A program made the position numbers and the translations under genes. Positions 19,689 through 29,387 of a stretch of 64,000 nucleotides of DNA are shown piece after piece. The DNA is from Gammaproteobacteria bacterium 53_120_T64. GTDB lineage: Bacteria; Pseudomonadota; Gammaproteobacteria; Pseudomonadales; Porticoccaceae. The stretch is from positions 1 through 64,000 of the forward strand of contig MAAT01000025.1 of NCBI GenBank assembly GCA_002162815.1. Direction: 5' to 3'. The notes beneath the pieces are model-generated. The model saw only the letters and a program-made list of their open reading frames with translations, was not told the origin of the DNA and did not search any database. Positions within the stretch are counted from its first letter, which is position 1. The number at the start of each line of letters is the position of its first letter.

Positions 19689-20144
19689 TTACTGCCAACT
19701 CAGCACATCGGCATCTTCACCCTCGCCACCCTCCTGACCATCGCGGCCCAGAGAAAACAGGTCGAAGTCACTGTGTTCTCCAGGGGAGGCATAGAGATAG
19801 GGGTTGCCCCAGGGGTCGTCGCGAATCACTTTCTTCTTCAGGTAGGGGCCGTTCCAAATACGTGTCGAGGCGGGTTTCTCAATCAGTGATTTAAGGCCAT
19901 CGCTGGTACCTGGGTAGCGCCCCGAATCGAGGTGGTAGAGATCGAGGGCGGTGGAAAACTCCTCGATTTGCAGAATGGCCGCCTTGGTCTTGGAACCGCC
20001 AATCTGCTTCAGTACCTGGGGGCCGACCAGGCTCGCCAGGAAGCCGAGAATAACCAGTACCACCAGTAGCTCGAGCAGGGTAAAACCGGACTGCCGTCCG
20101 CGACGCTGACAAGCACCACCAAACTTAGAAAACACTTCAATCAT
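19689..20144 (-). CDS. gspG: Type II secretion major pseudopilin GspG
   Basis: GspG is the main pseudopilus subunit. The 151-residue product has the site QSGFTLLELLVVLVILGFLA with Glu at +5. LDLYHLDSGRYPGTSDGLKS, DPWGNPYLYASPGEHSDFDL and SLGRDGQEGG follow, the hallmark GspG C-terminal region with its calcium-binding loop. It is preceded by a 91-base A+T-rich gap after gspF. Confidence 0.95.
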   Translation of the reverse strand: MIEVFSKFGGACQRRGRQSGFTLLELLVVLVILGFLASLVGPQVLKQIGGSKTKAAILQIEEFSTALDLYHLDSGRYPGTSDGLKSLIEKPASTRIWNGPYLKKKVIRDDPWGNPYLYASPGEHSDFDLFSLGRDGQEGGEGEDADVLSWQ

Positions 20145-20235
20145 AAGAACCCTTTATTATATATTTCAACAAGAAAAATAACTTAGTTAAACCAAAACAT
20201 CGTATAAACAATCGATATAAAAATGCCTTTTCCCC

Positions 20236-21456
20236 CTACATGGGCAAATCATTAATACCTAGTATGGCCACCAATATCGACATAATAATGCCACCGATAA
20301 CGATACCCAGGCCAATAATCATCACCGGTTCGAGTATCGACAGCAGGCGCTGGCTGGCTGTCGCCACCTCGTCGTCGTAGATATCGGCTACCCGTAACAA
20401 CATCTTGTCCAGTTGCCCCGTCTCCTCGCCAACCTGAATCATCTGCAGGGCAAACTCGGGAAAGACACCGGCCTGCAGCAGGGGTTCGGCGAGCCCACCA
20501 CCATCGCGCAAAATACTCGAGGCATCATTCAACTTCTTCAGTAACACCCTGTTTTGCATGCTTTCTTTTGCCACAGAAATAGCCGGCAGTAGGGCCACAC
20601 CGCCGCCCAATAAGGTGCCGAGACTACGGCTAAAGCGCGCCATATTGACCTTTTTAATCAAATCACTGAACAGCGAGAACTGCAGTAGGCGCTCGTCCCG
20701 CTGGTAGAGCCAGGCCGGGTCCTGCTGTTTTTTCCGTACGTAGGCCACAGCCAGGCCAATAATCAACAGTATTAGCAAGGCGTAGTCGCGTAGAAAATTG
20801 GAAACGCCAAGCACGAAGGCCGTTGATGCGGGTAGGGGAGCGTCCATATCTTCAAACAGCGTGGCGAATTCGGGCAGCACAAACAACACGATAATGCCCA
20901 GCGACAGCAGGGTCACGGCCACCAATATCAGCGGATACATTAAGGCCGACTTGAGTTGTTCGCGCAGAGCGTGGGACTTGTCGAGATAGGTCGATAGCTC
21001 CAGCAGGTTTTTGGCCAGATCGCCTGACAACTCTGCGGCACGTACGAAGTTAATATAAAAACTGGCAAATAATTGCGGCTGCTCGGCCATGGCCTCAGAC
21101 AGCGACTGGCCGCCGCGCACCGCCGTCTGTAGTTCGTCAATCAGCTCGACCATTAAAAGCTTGGAGGAGACACCGCCAATGATTTCCAGACTGCGGTCCA
21201 GAGACAGGCCGGCACCCACCAGGGTCGACAACTGTCGGGTAAAGTCGCCGATATCTTTGTGGCCGAGAGAGGGTTTGCGTAGCGATAGGAAAGCACGCTC
21301 ACTCGACAGCCCCCTGCCCTCGGCAACCTGGGCAGAAATGGGTATCAGGCCCATGGCCTGCAACTGAGTGATAACAGCCGCCTCGGTGGCCCCGGTCATT
21401 TGCCCGCTCGTCAATTCGCCCTGGCTGTTGACGGCACGATAGTCGAATTGCGGCAT
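20236..21456 (-). CDS. gspF: Type II secretion inner-membrane platform protein GspF
   Basis: The 406-residue protein has two GspF domains. The first, about 65-190, includes FTRQLSTLVGAGLSLDRSLE; the second, about 270-395, includes RFSRSLGTLLGGGVALLPAI. TM helices lie near 170-190, 220-240 and 375-400. It begins MPQFDYRAVNSQGELTSG, the normal family start. The start codon shares one base with the gspE stop (TAATG). Confidence 0.95.
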   Translation of the reverse strand: MPQFDYRAVNSQGELTSGQMTGATEAAVITQLQAMGLIPISAQVAEGRGLSSERAFLSLRKPSLGHKDIGDFTRQLSTLVGAGLSLDRSLEIIGGVSSKLLMVELIDELQTAVRGGQSLSEAMAEQPQLFASFYINFVRAAELSGDLAKNLLELSTYLDKSHALREQLKSALMYPLILVAVTLLSLGIIVLFVLPEFATLFEDMDAPLPASTAFVLGVSNFLRDYALLILLIIGLAVAYVRKKQQDPAWLYQRDERLLQFSLFSDLIKKVNMARFSRSLGTLLGGGVALLPAISVAKESMQNRVLLKKLNDASSILRDGGGLAEPLLQAGVFPEFALQMIQVGEETGQLDKMLLRVADIYDDEVATASQRLLSILEPVMIIGLGIVIGGIIMSILVAILGINDLPM

Positions 21457-23204
21457 TAGCTTTCCTGTATCACCCGCGCCACCTCTTCAAGGGTGGTCAG
21501 GCCCTGGGCGGCTTTCAGGCAACCATCTTCAAACATGGTGGTCATGCCCTCTTCCCGCGCCTGGGCTTCAATCTCACCGGCGCTGGCATGGCGCAGAATA
21601 AGACTGCGGATGTTGTCGCTGATGGTGAGGATTTCAATAATACCCACCCGCCCGCGATAACCGGTATTGGCACAGTGATCACAGCCCACCGCCTTTTGTA
21701 AGTGCAAAGACTGACTGACAGGCAGTATGCGCTCAAGTTCAAACTCTTCGACAATGCGCGCCTCGGCCTCGTAGGGCTGCTTGCAGTGCTGGCACAATAA
21801 ACGCACCAGGCGCTGGGCCAGCACCACGTTCAAGGTCGAGTTGAGCAGGTAGTCCTCGGTGCCCATTTCCAGCAGGCGAGTGACACTGCCCGCCGCATCA
21901 TTGGTGTGCAGGGTCGACAGTACCAGGTGGCCGGTTAGGGCCGACTGCACACAGATGCGCGCCGTCTCAAGGTCGCGCATTTCGCCAACCATAATCACAT
22001 CCGGGTCCTGGCGCACGATGGAGCGCAGGGCACTGGAAAAATCGAGCCCAATAGACGCATTAACCTGAATCTGGTTAATACCCTCGAGGTTGTACTCGAC
22101 CGGGTCCTCAACGGTGATCACCTTGCGCTGTTCGGTATTGAGGGAGTTCAAGGCGGTATAGAGCGTGGTGGTTTTACCGCTGCCGGTGGGACCGGTAACA
22201 ATCACCATGCCGTGGGTCATGCTCAATTCTTTTTGCAGACGGGCGCGCTGCTCGGGGGTAAAGCCGAGACTGTCAAAATCGAGGGTCACGCTGTCGCGCT
22301 GCAATAAACGCATCACCACGCTTTCGCCGTACATGGTCGGCACGGTGGACACCCGCACATCGAGCTCCTGGCCCTGCACGCGCACATTGATGCGACCATC
22401 CTGGGGCAAGCGCCGCTCGGCGATATCCAGGTCGGCCATAATTTTAATGCGCGAGATCACCGCCGGAGCCAGTTCACGAGGTGGCGAGGGCTCATCGCGC
22501 AAGACGCCGTCGATGCGATTGCGAATTTTCAAGTTATGTTCAAAGGGTTCGACGTGAATATCGGAGGCTCGACTGTCGACCGCGCGCTGAATAATTTGAT
22601 TCACCAGGCGAATCACCGGTGCCTCACTGGCCATGTCCCGCAACTTGGCGACATCGACAGCGGAAAACTCCGCGCTTTGCACTCCGCCCTCATCTGCACT
22701 ATTTTCCGGCTGCTCATACAGGCGCTCTATCGCCGCCTGAATATCGGGCGCCAGACCAACGCTGAGTTTTAACTCACAGTGGCAGGCCATGGCCACAGCT
22801 CGCAGGCTGTAAGCGTTAGTGGTATCGGCCACGGCCAGGTCGAGGGTATTCGCCCTCATCGCCAAAGGCAGCAAGTATTGATCCTTCATAAAACGCAGCG
22901 AGAGAGGCGTTTCCAGAGCCTGTTCGGGATAGTCACCGGGCTTGAGTAGAGACAGTCCCGCCATATCGGCCTGAACCTTGGCCATACCCCGCTCAGAGAC
23001 CATGCCCAAACGCAGTAACAGAGCGACCAGGGATTCATCGCTGCTTTCACTGTGTACGCGCTGGGCCCGCGCAAAGTCGGGGGCGCTCAGCAGCCCAGTC
23101 TCGAGCAAAGCCGCCCGTAGTTCGTCATCAGCTTGCAGGTGCGAAGAGGATTGCTCGGCACTGCCCTCTGCCAATACCCCCCCCTCTCCTTGATCAGCCA
23201 TCAT
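21456..23204 (-). CDS. gspE: Type II secretion ATPase GspE
   Basis: GspE powers pseudopilus assembly. The 582-residue protein has an N-terminal GspE/MshEN domain (about 25-170). The ATPase core has Walker A GPTGSGKTTTLYTALN, the Asp box VMRLLQRDSV/ISRIKIMADLDIAERRLPQ, Walker B DPDVIMVGEMRD and the His box TGHLVLSTLHTNDA. The tetracysteine zinc motif CQHC...CDHC is near the C-terminus. It is the first gene of the operon, and the promoter should lie in 23205-23465, where no clear -35/-10 stands out. Confidence 0.96.
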   Translation of the reverse strand: MMADQGEGGVLAEGSAEQSSSHLQADDELRAALLETGLLSAPDFARAQRVHSESSDESLVALLLRLGMVSERGMAKVQADMAGLSLLKPGDYPEQALETPLSLRFMKDQYLLPLAMRANTLDLAVADTTNAYSLRAVAMACHCELKLSVGLAPDIQAAIERLYEQPENSADEGGVQSAEFSAVDVAKLRDMASEAPVIRLVNQIIQRAVDSRASDIHVEPFEHNLKIRNRIDGVLRDEPSPPRELAPAVISRIKIMADLDIAERRLPQDGRINVRVQGQELDVRVSTVPTMYGESVVMRLLQRDSVTLDFDSLGFTPEQRARLQKELSMTHGMVIVTGPTGSGKTTTLYTALNSLNTEQRKVITVEDPVEYNLEGINQIQVNASIGLDFSSALRSIVRQDPDVIMVGEMRDLETARICVQSALTGHLVLSTLHTNDAAGSVTRLLEMGTEDYLLNSTLNVVLAQRLVRLLCQHCKQPYEAEARIVEEFELERILPVSQSLHLQKAVGCDHCANTGYRGRVGIIEILTISDNIRSLILRHASAGEIEAQAREEGMTTMFEDGCLKAAQGLTTLEEVARVIQES

Positions 23205-23465
23205 CCCCGCTTCCCTTTAGCACATTTTTACTTACTAGCTGGCAAGTCTAACCCGGCTTTAGGACAGAGGGAATGTACTTGCACAGTTTGTGAGAATCAT
23301 CATCAAAATAGATGCCGACAAGACCTTGGGCGCTTAAAGGAAAAGACTGGAACTAGCGGGCCGTTAAGCCAGAGCCAATGATATTCATCGCCATAGAATG
23401 CCCTCAGAACATCGATACCTGACGTGGCCAAGCAAACACACCACCTATTTTATTAATGTTAAATA

Positions 23466-25853
23466 TCACATTAAAGATTTCATGGTCAGCTCAGCTTCTT
23501 CCCGACCAACATAGCTTTCACTATCATTTTTCAAAGCCAGCTCTAACTGTTGTTTCGCCAGACTATGTTGATTATTACTGTAGTAGGCCATGCCAAGGTG
23601 ATAGTGATACACCCCTTTATCGCCACCAGACTGCACAGCTTCAACTAACAAATTCATAGCCTGAGAAGCATTACCCGACTTGTAAAGCACCCAACCCAGG
23701 GTATCGAGGAATACAGCGTTGCGGTCTTTGTTCAGAAGCGGCTCAATCAAAGCACGGGCTCTGGCCAAATTTTCTGCACTCGGACGATAATCGACCAAGG
23801 TAGCCGCAAGATTATTAGCCGCGTAGAGATGGCCAGGGTTTAGTACAAGAACGCGATCATACGTTGCCAAAGCCTTATCGATAGCGCCCATGCTGGTCTG
23901 TAAAGCAGCAAGAGACATCAGTAAAGCCGTATCGCTCGGGTTGTGAGTAATCCCTTGTTCATAGGCTGCCAGCGCCTCTTCCCAGTGCTCCTGCGAGGCA
24001 TGAAGCGAAGCCAGGTAGCGATAAGCCGAGCTGCGCTCTGGTGCTATTTTGATCGTTTGCTGATACGAGGCTTTGGCCTCAAGCAAACTACCTTGTTTCT
24101 GCTGTAGATTACCCAGCAATTCAAGTGCATGAGCTTGCCTTGGGTATTGCTCGGTATGAGCGCGCACATAGTCATAAGCCAGCGCAAGATTATCGGTCTT
24201 CTGATGCGCCCTCACCAAAAATTGCAGCGCCTCAATCACGGCGGGTTTATTGGCCAAGGTCTGCTCAAAGGCGATAAGCGCTGAGGAATAATTTTCCTGG
24301 TCGAAATAAATACGCCCCTTTAAATAGTAACCAAGGCCAGCCGTTACTTCATCCGCAATGAGCTTGTCCGCAACGGTCAGTGCTTCAGCCCAGCGATCCT
24401 GCTTGCCATAGGTGGCGACCAGGTGGCGAATAGCGCCAACATTATCGGGTTGGCGTCGCACCAGAGTCACCAATAACTGCTCTGCAGCTTCATACTCACC
24501 ATCAGCAAAGGCCAGCCGTGCCGCCTGGTAGGCCGCATCATCATCAGTGGGGTTAATCTGTAACACCTGACGATAATTGTCGAGGGCAAGATTGCGAGCA
24601 CCATCAGACTCATGGGCCCGAGCCAGCAGCCGCAATGCGTCCGTTGATTCGGGAGCATTGCGCAGCACCGTGCGCAAATCTGTAATGGCAGACTTGGTGT
24701 TGTTATCACCCAAATGCATACGCCCACGCGTCAGCAAAGCCTCTTTATTTTCTGGCTCGACCGCAAAAACCACTTCCAGTAAGCGCTCAGCCTCTGGCCG
24801 TTTATTATCTAACAGGGCCAACTCAGCCAAACGATTGCGGGCCAATAAAGCGTCTGCGCCCTCATTATCTAAGGTAATAATGGCCTGATAGACCTGACCC
24901 GCCTCAGCGTGTCTTTTCAGTGCGGTGTAGAGTTTACCCAGGCCAAAACGCAGCTCATACAGTTTTGGTTGTCGAGTAATAAATTCTTTAAGTGTTGTCT
25001 CGGCCAGCTGCGGGTTACGGTTATTAGCGAGAAACTGAGCCAGCCACAGTTTAAGTTCTGTGTTTGCAGGCAGTGTATTAACGATGTTTCGCAGCACCGT
25101 TTCAGCCTCATCAATGCGCTCACTTTGTTCGAGATAACGCACAAACCGGTATTGATAAAGCAAGTTAGACGGGAATTGCTCTATCAGCTGGCGATAGGCT
25201 TTAACAACTTCATCAGAGCGCTGCTCTCTCTCCAAAAGCCCAATTTGCATTAACTTTAACGACGCATCACCCGTCTGTTGATTTATGCCATCGCCTATTA
25301 TCGCCAAGGCCCGATCGGGGTCTTGCTCGGCATAGGTCATAGACAGCACTGAAATAGCGGCAACATGGCCAGGTTTTTTGTTTAACACGCGCTGCGCTGT
25401 TGCTATCGCATTATCGTGATCGCCATTGCGAAAATAAATGGCAGCGCGCAGTGCCAAGGCATCGAGCTGCTCCGGCTCTTGTGCAAGTATCGCGTCAATT
25501 TGCGCCAATGTTTTGTCATACATACCGTTAGCAAACATCATTTGCGCGATCTTGATACGTGCCGCCACATGACCAGGGTTCAGCTCAACAACCAGATTCA
25601 GGTTGGCGTACATTTGCTGCCAGTTTTTCTCCTGCTCATGGAGGAGTGCCAGTAAATACCGCCCTTTGGCATGATTACTGTTAATTTGCAGAACATTTTT
25701 GACTTCTATTCGCGCCTTGTCGAAGTCTTTCTGCTCAAACAATTGCTGAGCTCTAGAAAAATACTTAGCCTGCCGTTCTTCACCATCCGAGCAGGCACCC
25801 AGTAATACAGCCATCATCAATATGACGGCAGTCAATAGTTTATGGGTTTTCAT
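23466..25853 (-). CDS. prsT: PEP-CTERM-system TPR lipoprotein PrsT
   Basis: This 795-residue protein is a lipoprotein (signal MKTHKLLTAVILMMAVLLGAC, lipobox LGAC) followed by about twenty tetratricopeptide repeats (for example LYAANNLAATLVDYRPSAEN and DKGVYHYHLGMAYYSNNQHS). It matches PrsT of exosortase loci, which is thought to act in exopolysaccharide secretion or in the sorting machinery. The start at 25853 is supported by a strong GGAGGGAG ribosome site eight bases upstream; an upstream in-frame start at 25898 lacks this. It is the last gene of the polysaccharide locus. Confidence 0.9.
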   Translation of the reverse strand: MKTHKLLTAVILMMAVLLGACSDGEERQAKYFSRAQQLFEQKDFDKARIEVKNVLQINSNHAKGRYLLALLHEQEKNWQQMYANLNLVVELNPGHVAARIKIAQMMFANGMYDKTLAQIDAILAQEPEQLDALALRAAIYFRNGDHDNAIATAQRVLNKKPGHVAAISVLSMTYAEQDPDRALAIIGDGINQQTGDASLKLMQIGLLEREQRSDEVVKAYRQLIEQFPSNLLYQYRFVRYLEQSERIDEAETVLRNIVNTLPANTELKLWLAQFLANNRNPQLAETTLKEFITRQPKLYELRFGLGKLYTALKRHAEAGQVYQAIITLDNEGADALLARNRLAELALLDNKRPEAERLLEVVFAVEPENKEALLTRGRMHLGDNNTKSAITDLRTVLRNAPESTDALRLLARAHESDGARNLALDNYRQVLQINPTDDDAAYQAARLAFADGEYEAAEQLLVTLVRRQPDNVGAIRHLVATYGKQDRWAEALTVADKLIADEVTAGLGYYLKGRIYFDQENYSSALIAFEQTLANKPAVIEALQFLVRAHQKTDNLALAYDYVRAHTEQYPRQAHALELLGNLQQKQGSLLEAKASYQQTIKIAPERSSAYRYLASLHASQEHWEEALAAYEQGITHNPSDTALLMSLAALQTSMGAIDKALATYDRVLVLNPGHLYAANNLAATLVDYRPSAENLARARALIEPLLNKDRNAVFLDTLGWVLYKSGNASQAMNLLVEAVQSGGDKGVYHYHLGMAYYSNNQHSLAKQQLELALKNDSESYVGREEAELTMKSLM

Positions 25854-25957
25854 GGGTATGCTCCCTCCGGTGTCTGCACTTCGCACACTCAACAGCACCC
25901 GTAATGCAAGAAATGGCCAAATAAGTGATATCTTGAATCGTACAACGAGCGGGCATC

Positions 25958-27592
25958 TTAAGACCCAGCCAAAAGCGCCATACTGACAATGGTTGTGATT
26001 TTCAAAATTCGGTAATCTATTATCGGTTTACTCAACAGGTACTCACAGCAATATAGAAATATTGCGAAACGTACTGCCACGCGCCCCAAAGCAATATTAG
26101 AAAATTCTTGTAGAGGTAATAAGGGCACAACTAAGACAAATAAGAGCACCAACAAATCTTGAGTGTCGAGCCGAAAGACCTCGCGGCGCGTCATACGAAT
26201 AGCCAGCAGTAAAACGAGCAAAGTCAACGTAAGGTACATATCGATGACAATATTAAACACAGGGCGATAGGTGTTATCGACCAACAGAGCATAGATCAAC
26301 ACAACTCCTGCACTGTAGACCAACACCCGTGTCACTAAGTGCGCAGACAAGCGAGTAAAGCCCTGAAAGGCCCACAAAATACCGCTAGCAGCGGCTAACA
26401 GCAGCGCAATGTCTGCCAGCCAGGGCTTTGCCACACCGACCCTGAAAGCAACAGAGACTAAAAAGATACCGAGCAAAATCTCAAGTAAACGAGGTGAATA
26501 CAGATAAAACCACTCAAAACGGCGTAAAAATTGGTTGCGGTTGTCTCGACCAGCGGGAGCCAAGTCAAGATGCAAACGCCAGTGCTTAAGGCGGCCCACC
26601 CAAATTGGGAGCAATAAGCCACTACAAAATAAAAGATAAACCCCCAGTAAAACGCCATCGCTTGCGTAGCGAAATAACCAGGCCACGGCCATCAAAGCCG
26701 CCTGAAATAAATAAATCGCAGCCACAGCCTCATAATGACGAAAGCCCAACTTCATAAACTGATGATGAGTGTGATTTTTGTCAGCCCCAAAGGGAGGGCG
26801 GCCTTGGTGCAAGCGTATGGCGATAACGAGTAAGGTATCTATCACCGGCAAACCAATTAACAACAATGGCAGCAAACGACTCACGGCAATAGCATCGTAC
26901 TGTGTCACTTTTATCGCCAAGGCAGCCGTAATAAAACCGAGGAACTGACTGCCGGCATCACCCATAAATACACGGGCGGGGTGCGTGTTAAATCGTAAAA
27001 AACCCAGCAAACCACCAATCACACCAACGGCCACCAGGGCCACACTGTGCTGACCGGATTGCAGAGCAAAGAATGCTATAAGGGCCAGACTCAGCACCAT
27101 AATACCTGCTGCCAAGCCATCGAGGCCGTCGGCAAGATTCACGGCATTGATCACACCCAACATAAAGAAGAAGGTTAGCGACAAAGCTAGCCATTGAGGT
27201 GCAGGCGTAGCAGGCCAGAAGGGTACAGACTCAAACAAGAAACCACTAAACAATAGCGGCAAAATAGCCAGAATTTGACCCAGGAATTTCAGCTTATAAC
27301 TAAGGTCGTTGCGGTCATCGAGTAGACCGAAGACAAAAATAACACCGCAGCCTGTGAATAAGCCCCAAAACTCGCGCCAGACATCGCCAAACGGCAGTAA
27401 CCAGTAGCTGACCGAAACAAATACGCTGAAAACTATGCAAATGCCGCCAATCCGGGGGGTCGGCTGAGTATGAACTTTGCGCTCATCTCCCGGCAAGTCC
27501 ACCAGGCGCCAACTAGCTGCGTATTTAATAGCAAGGGGAATAAGAACTATGGATAAAAGCAAAGCGGTTGAAAATGTTAAAACCAGAGCCAT
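25958..27592 (-). CDS. WecA/MraY-like undecaprenyl-phosphate sugar-1-phosphate transferase with C-terminal membrane extension
   Basis: This enzyme probably transfers HexNAc-1-phosphate to undecaprenyl phosphate to start the repeat unit. The first 330 residues hold the family motifs LLDDRNDL, INAVNLADGLDGLAAG, RVFMGDAGSQFLGF and the HxHH-like KNHTHHQFMKLG. The protein is 544 residues, whereas WecA is about 365. The additional 200 residues form about six further TM helices with no motif that I recognise. It lies between prsT and the exosortase, a usual position in XrtA/XrtD loci. Confidence 0.88.
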   Translation of the reverse strand: MALVLTFSTALLLSIVLIPLAIKYAASWRLVDLPGDERKVHTQPTPRIGGICIVFSVFVSVSYWLLPFGDVWREFWGLFTGCGVIFVFGLLDDRNDLSYKLKFLGQILAILPLLFSGFLFESVPFWPATPAPQWLALSLTFFFMLGVINAVNLADGLDGLAAGIMVLSLALIAFFALQSGQHSVALVAVGVIGGLLGFLRFNTHPARVFMGDAGSQFLGFITAALAIKVTQYDAIAVSRLLPLLLIGLPVIDTLLVIAIRLHQGRPPFGADKNHTHHQFMKLGFRHYEAVAAIYLFQAALMAVAWLFRYASDGVLLGVYLLFCSGLLLPIWVGRLKHWRLHLDLAPAGRDNRNQFLRRFEWFYLYSPRLLEILLGIFLVSVAFRVGVAKPWLADIALLLAAASGILWAFQGFTRLSAHLVTRVLVYSAGVVLIYALLVDNTYRPVFNIVIDMYLTLTLLVLLLAIRMTRREVFRLDTQDLLVLLFVLVVPLLPLQEFSNIALGRVAVRFAIFLYCCEYLLSKPIIDYRILKITTIVSMALLAGS

Positions 27593-27693
27593 GGTATTCC
27601 TTACCGCTTAAGCGTCCTTATATCGAATTCGTAATTGAGATTAGCCAACAAAATAATATCCGGGCATTATCTCATATAAATGGGAGCAATGAA

Positions 27694-29322
27694 TCAATCT
27701 GGTATGTATTGACTCACCAGGGGATAAAAATCGTGGACAAAACCTTGTATTTGAGCCTCAGCCCCCGGCAAGCCACTAAGGCCTGGCACCGGCACAGTGA
27801 CACGCACCAATGCGCCATCGGTGCGGTTTCGTGTCAACGCGTCCCAAAAGATATACCACTTAGCCAAATATTCATTGGTGATAACGCGCCCGCGTTGCTG
27901 AAACCAGTAATAAACTAGCTGGCGAGCATCACCCTTTTGAATAATCACACGGTTAACCCGTAAGCCAGGGCTTAAGCCAGACTGTGGCAGATCCAGTTGC
28001 TCAACACTTTGCACCTCCCAACCGCCCCCCGGTATACATGAGCGCGGTGAATGCACCGAGGCACCTTTACGTTGCGAGGCATAAAAAGCCACGTATAAAT
28101 TGACCGGCAAGCTATCACGGCCTGCACGATAATCGGCTATAAAGTGATCGGTAAGCTTGAGACTGGTTAACACCTCCGCCTCAATACTGCCCTGGCGCCC
28201 GACCCAGTTATTGTAAAACAAGGGAAAAGAAACAAACTCATGGCGAGACAAGGGGGCCTCGACACGATCCTTTAATGTGAATAAAACGGGGACAAACACC
28301 AGCAGCATAAGCACACAAAGCCCCAGCGGCAGGCTCTGTTGCATTATTTGGGGGAAAGACTGTCGAAGAGAAACAAGGCCTGGCCAGGATAAATCGAGGG
28401 CATCGACTACCGTAGCCTGCCCCCCCGATGGACCCTGAGGTGTATTTACAGGCGACCCAGTCTTAAAAAAGACCGTAAATAATTTGATTTCAAGCAGCAG
28501 CGCCGCAACACACACCATAAATATGAGCCAGCCTTCGAACCAGTGTAGGAAGCCCTCTGCCATACCAATACCGTAATATTCAACCAGCACACCAATGACG
28601 CCAATGCGCAGGCTATTCATCAAAATGGTGATGGGCACAGTTGAGATAAAAACAATAAGGCGCTGCCAGGCTGGCCCACGAAATAGATAGGCCAATAGAA
28701 AACCAAAACTCATTAATGGGAATAGATAATTGAGCCCACTGCAAGCCTCAACCACCTGCAGCTTATAAACACCGAGGTCAATCACATTACCTTCAAGAAA
28801 CACACTGATATCAAACCAGCGGATCACCCAAACACCCAGACTGGAAGACAGCAATTGTAATTGCTGAGATAAGTTGGAATAGAGAAAATTAGGCAGCGGG
28901 ATCATAAACAGCAAATACAACAATGCTGCCCATATACACTTGCTACGCGGCCAGCCCAATACAGTGATGACCAGCCCGTAAAGCGAGAGTACAAATGCAT
29001 ACTGTAAAATGGTGTAGATTGAACTCAACTCACCCAAGACCCAGCCCGCCAAGCCCAGGGCCAGCAGTAGCCCGCCCACCCAACGCCCAGATATTGGTAA
29101 TAATTCAAGCGCCGGCACGCGCTGAAGAAAAAGCAAGGCCGCCACCAGCGGGATCATGGGGCCATGGCTGTATTCATCACGCCCCCAATAAGCCCAGGTT
29201 ATGACAACGCCATCCCAAAACAAATACAGCAATACAGCAAGACTAGCCGCCACCACCGCGCCTGTCATATAGGGTCTAGACCGGTATGAGGCATTCTGAA
29301 TGTGGGGCGAAAGATTATTCAC
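27694..29322 (-). CDS. xrtD: Exosortase XrtD fused to an EpsI domain
   Basis: Exosortases are membrane cysteine proteases that cut and anchor PEP-CTERM-type proteins. Residues 1-280 form the multi-TM exosortase domain with the Cys in VVEACSGLNYL (about 194), the Arg in NSLRIG (about 239) and the His in GFLHWFEG (about 260). Residues about 325-542 form an EpsI/DUF3485 domain (YVAFYASQRKGASVHSPRSC, PGGGWEV). The fusion and the VPLPA/VPIPA tags on two proteins at 51-52 kb fit the VPLPA-specific class XrtD rather than XrtA. The gene lies within the polysaccharide locus. Confidence 0.88.
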   Translation of the reverse strand: MNNLSPHIQNASYRSRPYMTGAVVAASLAVLLYLFWDGVVITWAYWGRDEYSHGPMIPLVAALLFLQRVPALELLPISGRWVGGLLLALGLAGWVLGELSSIYTILQYAFVLSLYGLVITVLGWPRSKCIWAALLYLLFMIPLPNFLYSNLSQQLQLLSSSLGVWVIRWFDISVFLEGNVIDLGVYKLQVVEACSGLNYLFPLMSFGFLLAYLFRGPAWQRLIVFISTVPITILMNSLRIGVIGVLVEYYGIGMAEGFLHWFEGWLIFMVCVAALLLEIKLFTVFFKTGSPVNTPQGPSGGQATVVDALDLSWPGLVSLRQSFPQIMQQSLPLGLCVLMLLVFVPVLFTLKDRVEAPLSRHEFVSFPLFYNNWVGRQGSIEAEVLTSLKLTDHFIADYRAGRDSLPVNLYVAFYASQRKGASVHSPRSCIPGGGWEVQSVEQLDLPQSGLSPGLRVNRVIIQKGDARQLVYYWFQQRGRVITNEYLAKWYIFWDALTRNRTDGALVRVTVPVPGLSGLPGAEAQIQGFVHDFYPLVSQYIPD

Positions 29323-29387
29323 TATAGATGCACCATGAACGACACAGCGGCGAAATATGGCGATTCACACATTGCATTGGGCGCAAT

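Noticed and set aside
27694-29322. Exosortase classed as XrtA.
   Set aside because: The fused EpsI domain and the VPLPA/VPIPA tags of the two substrates fit the XrtD class better, although other locus genes are like those of XrtA systems.
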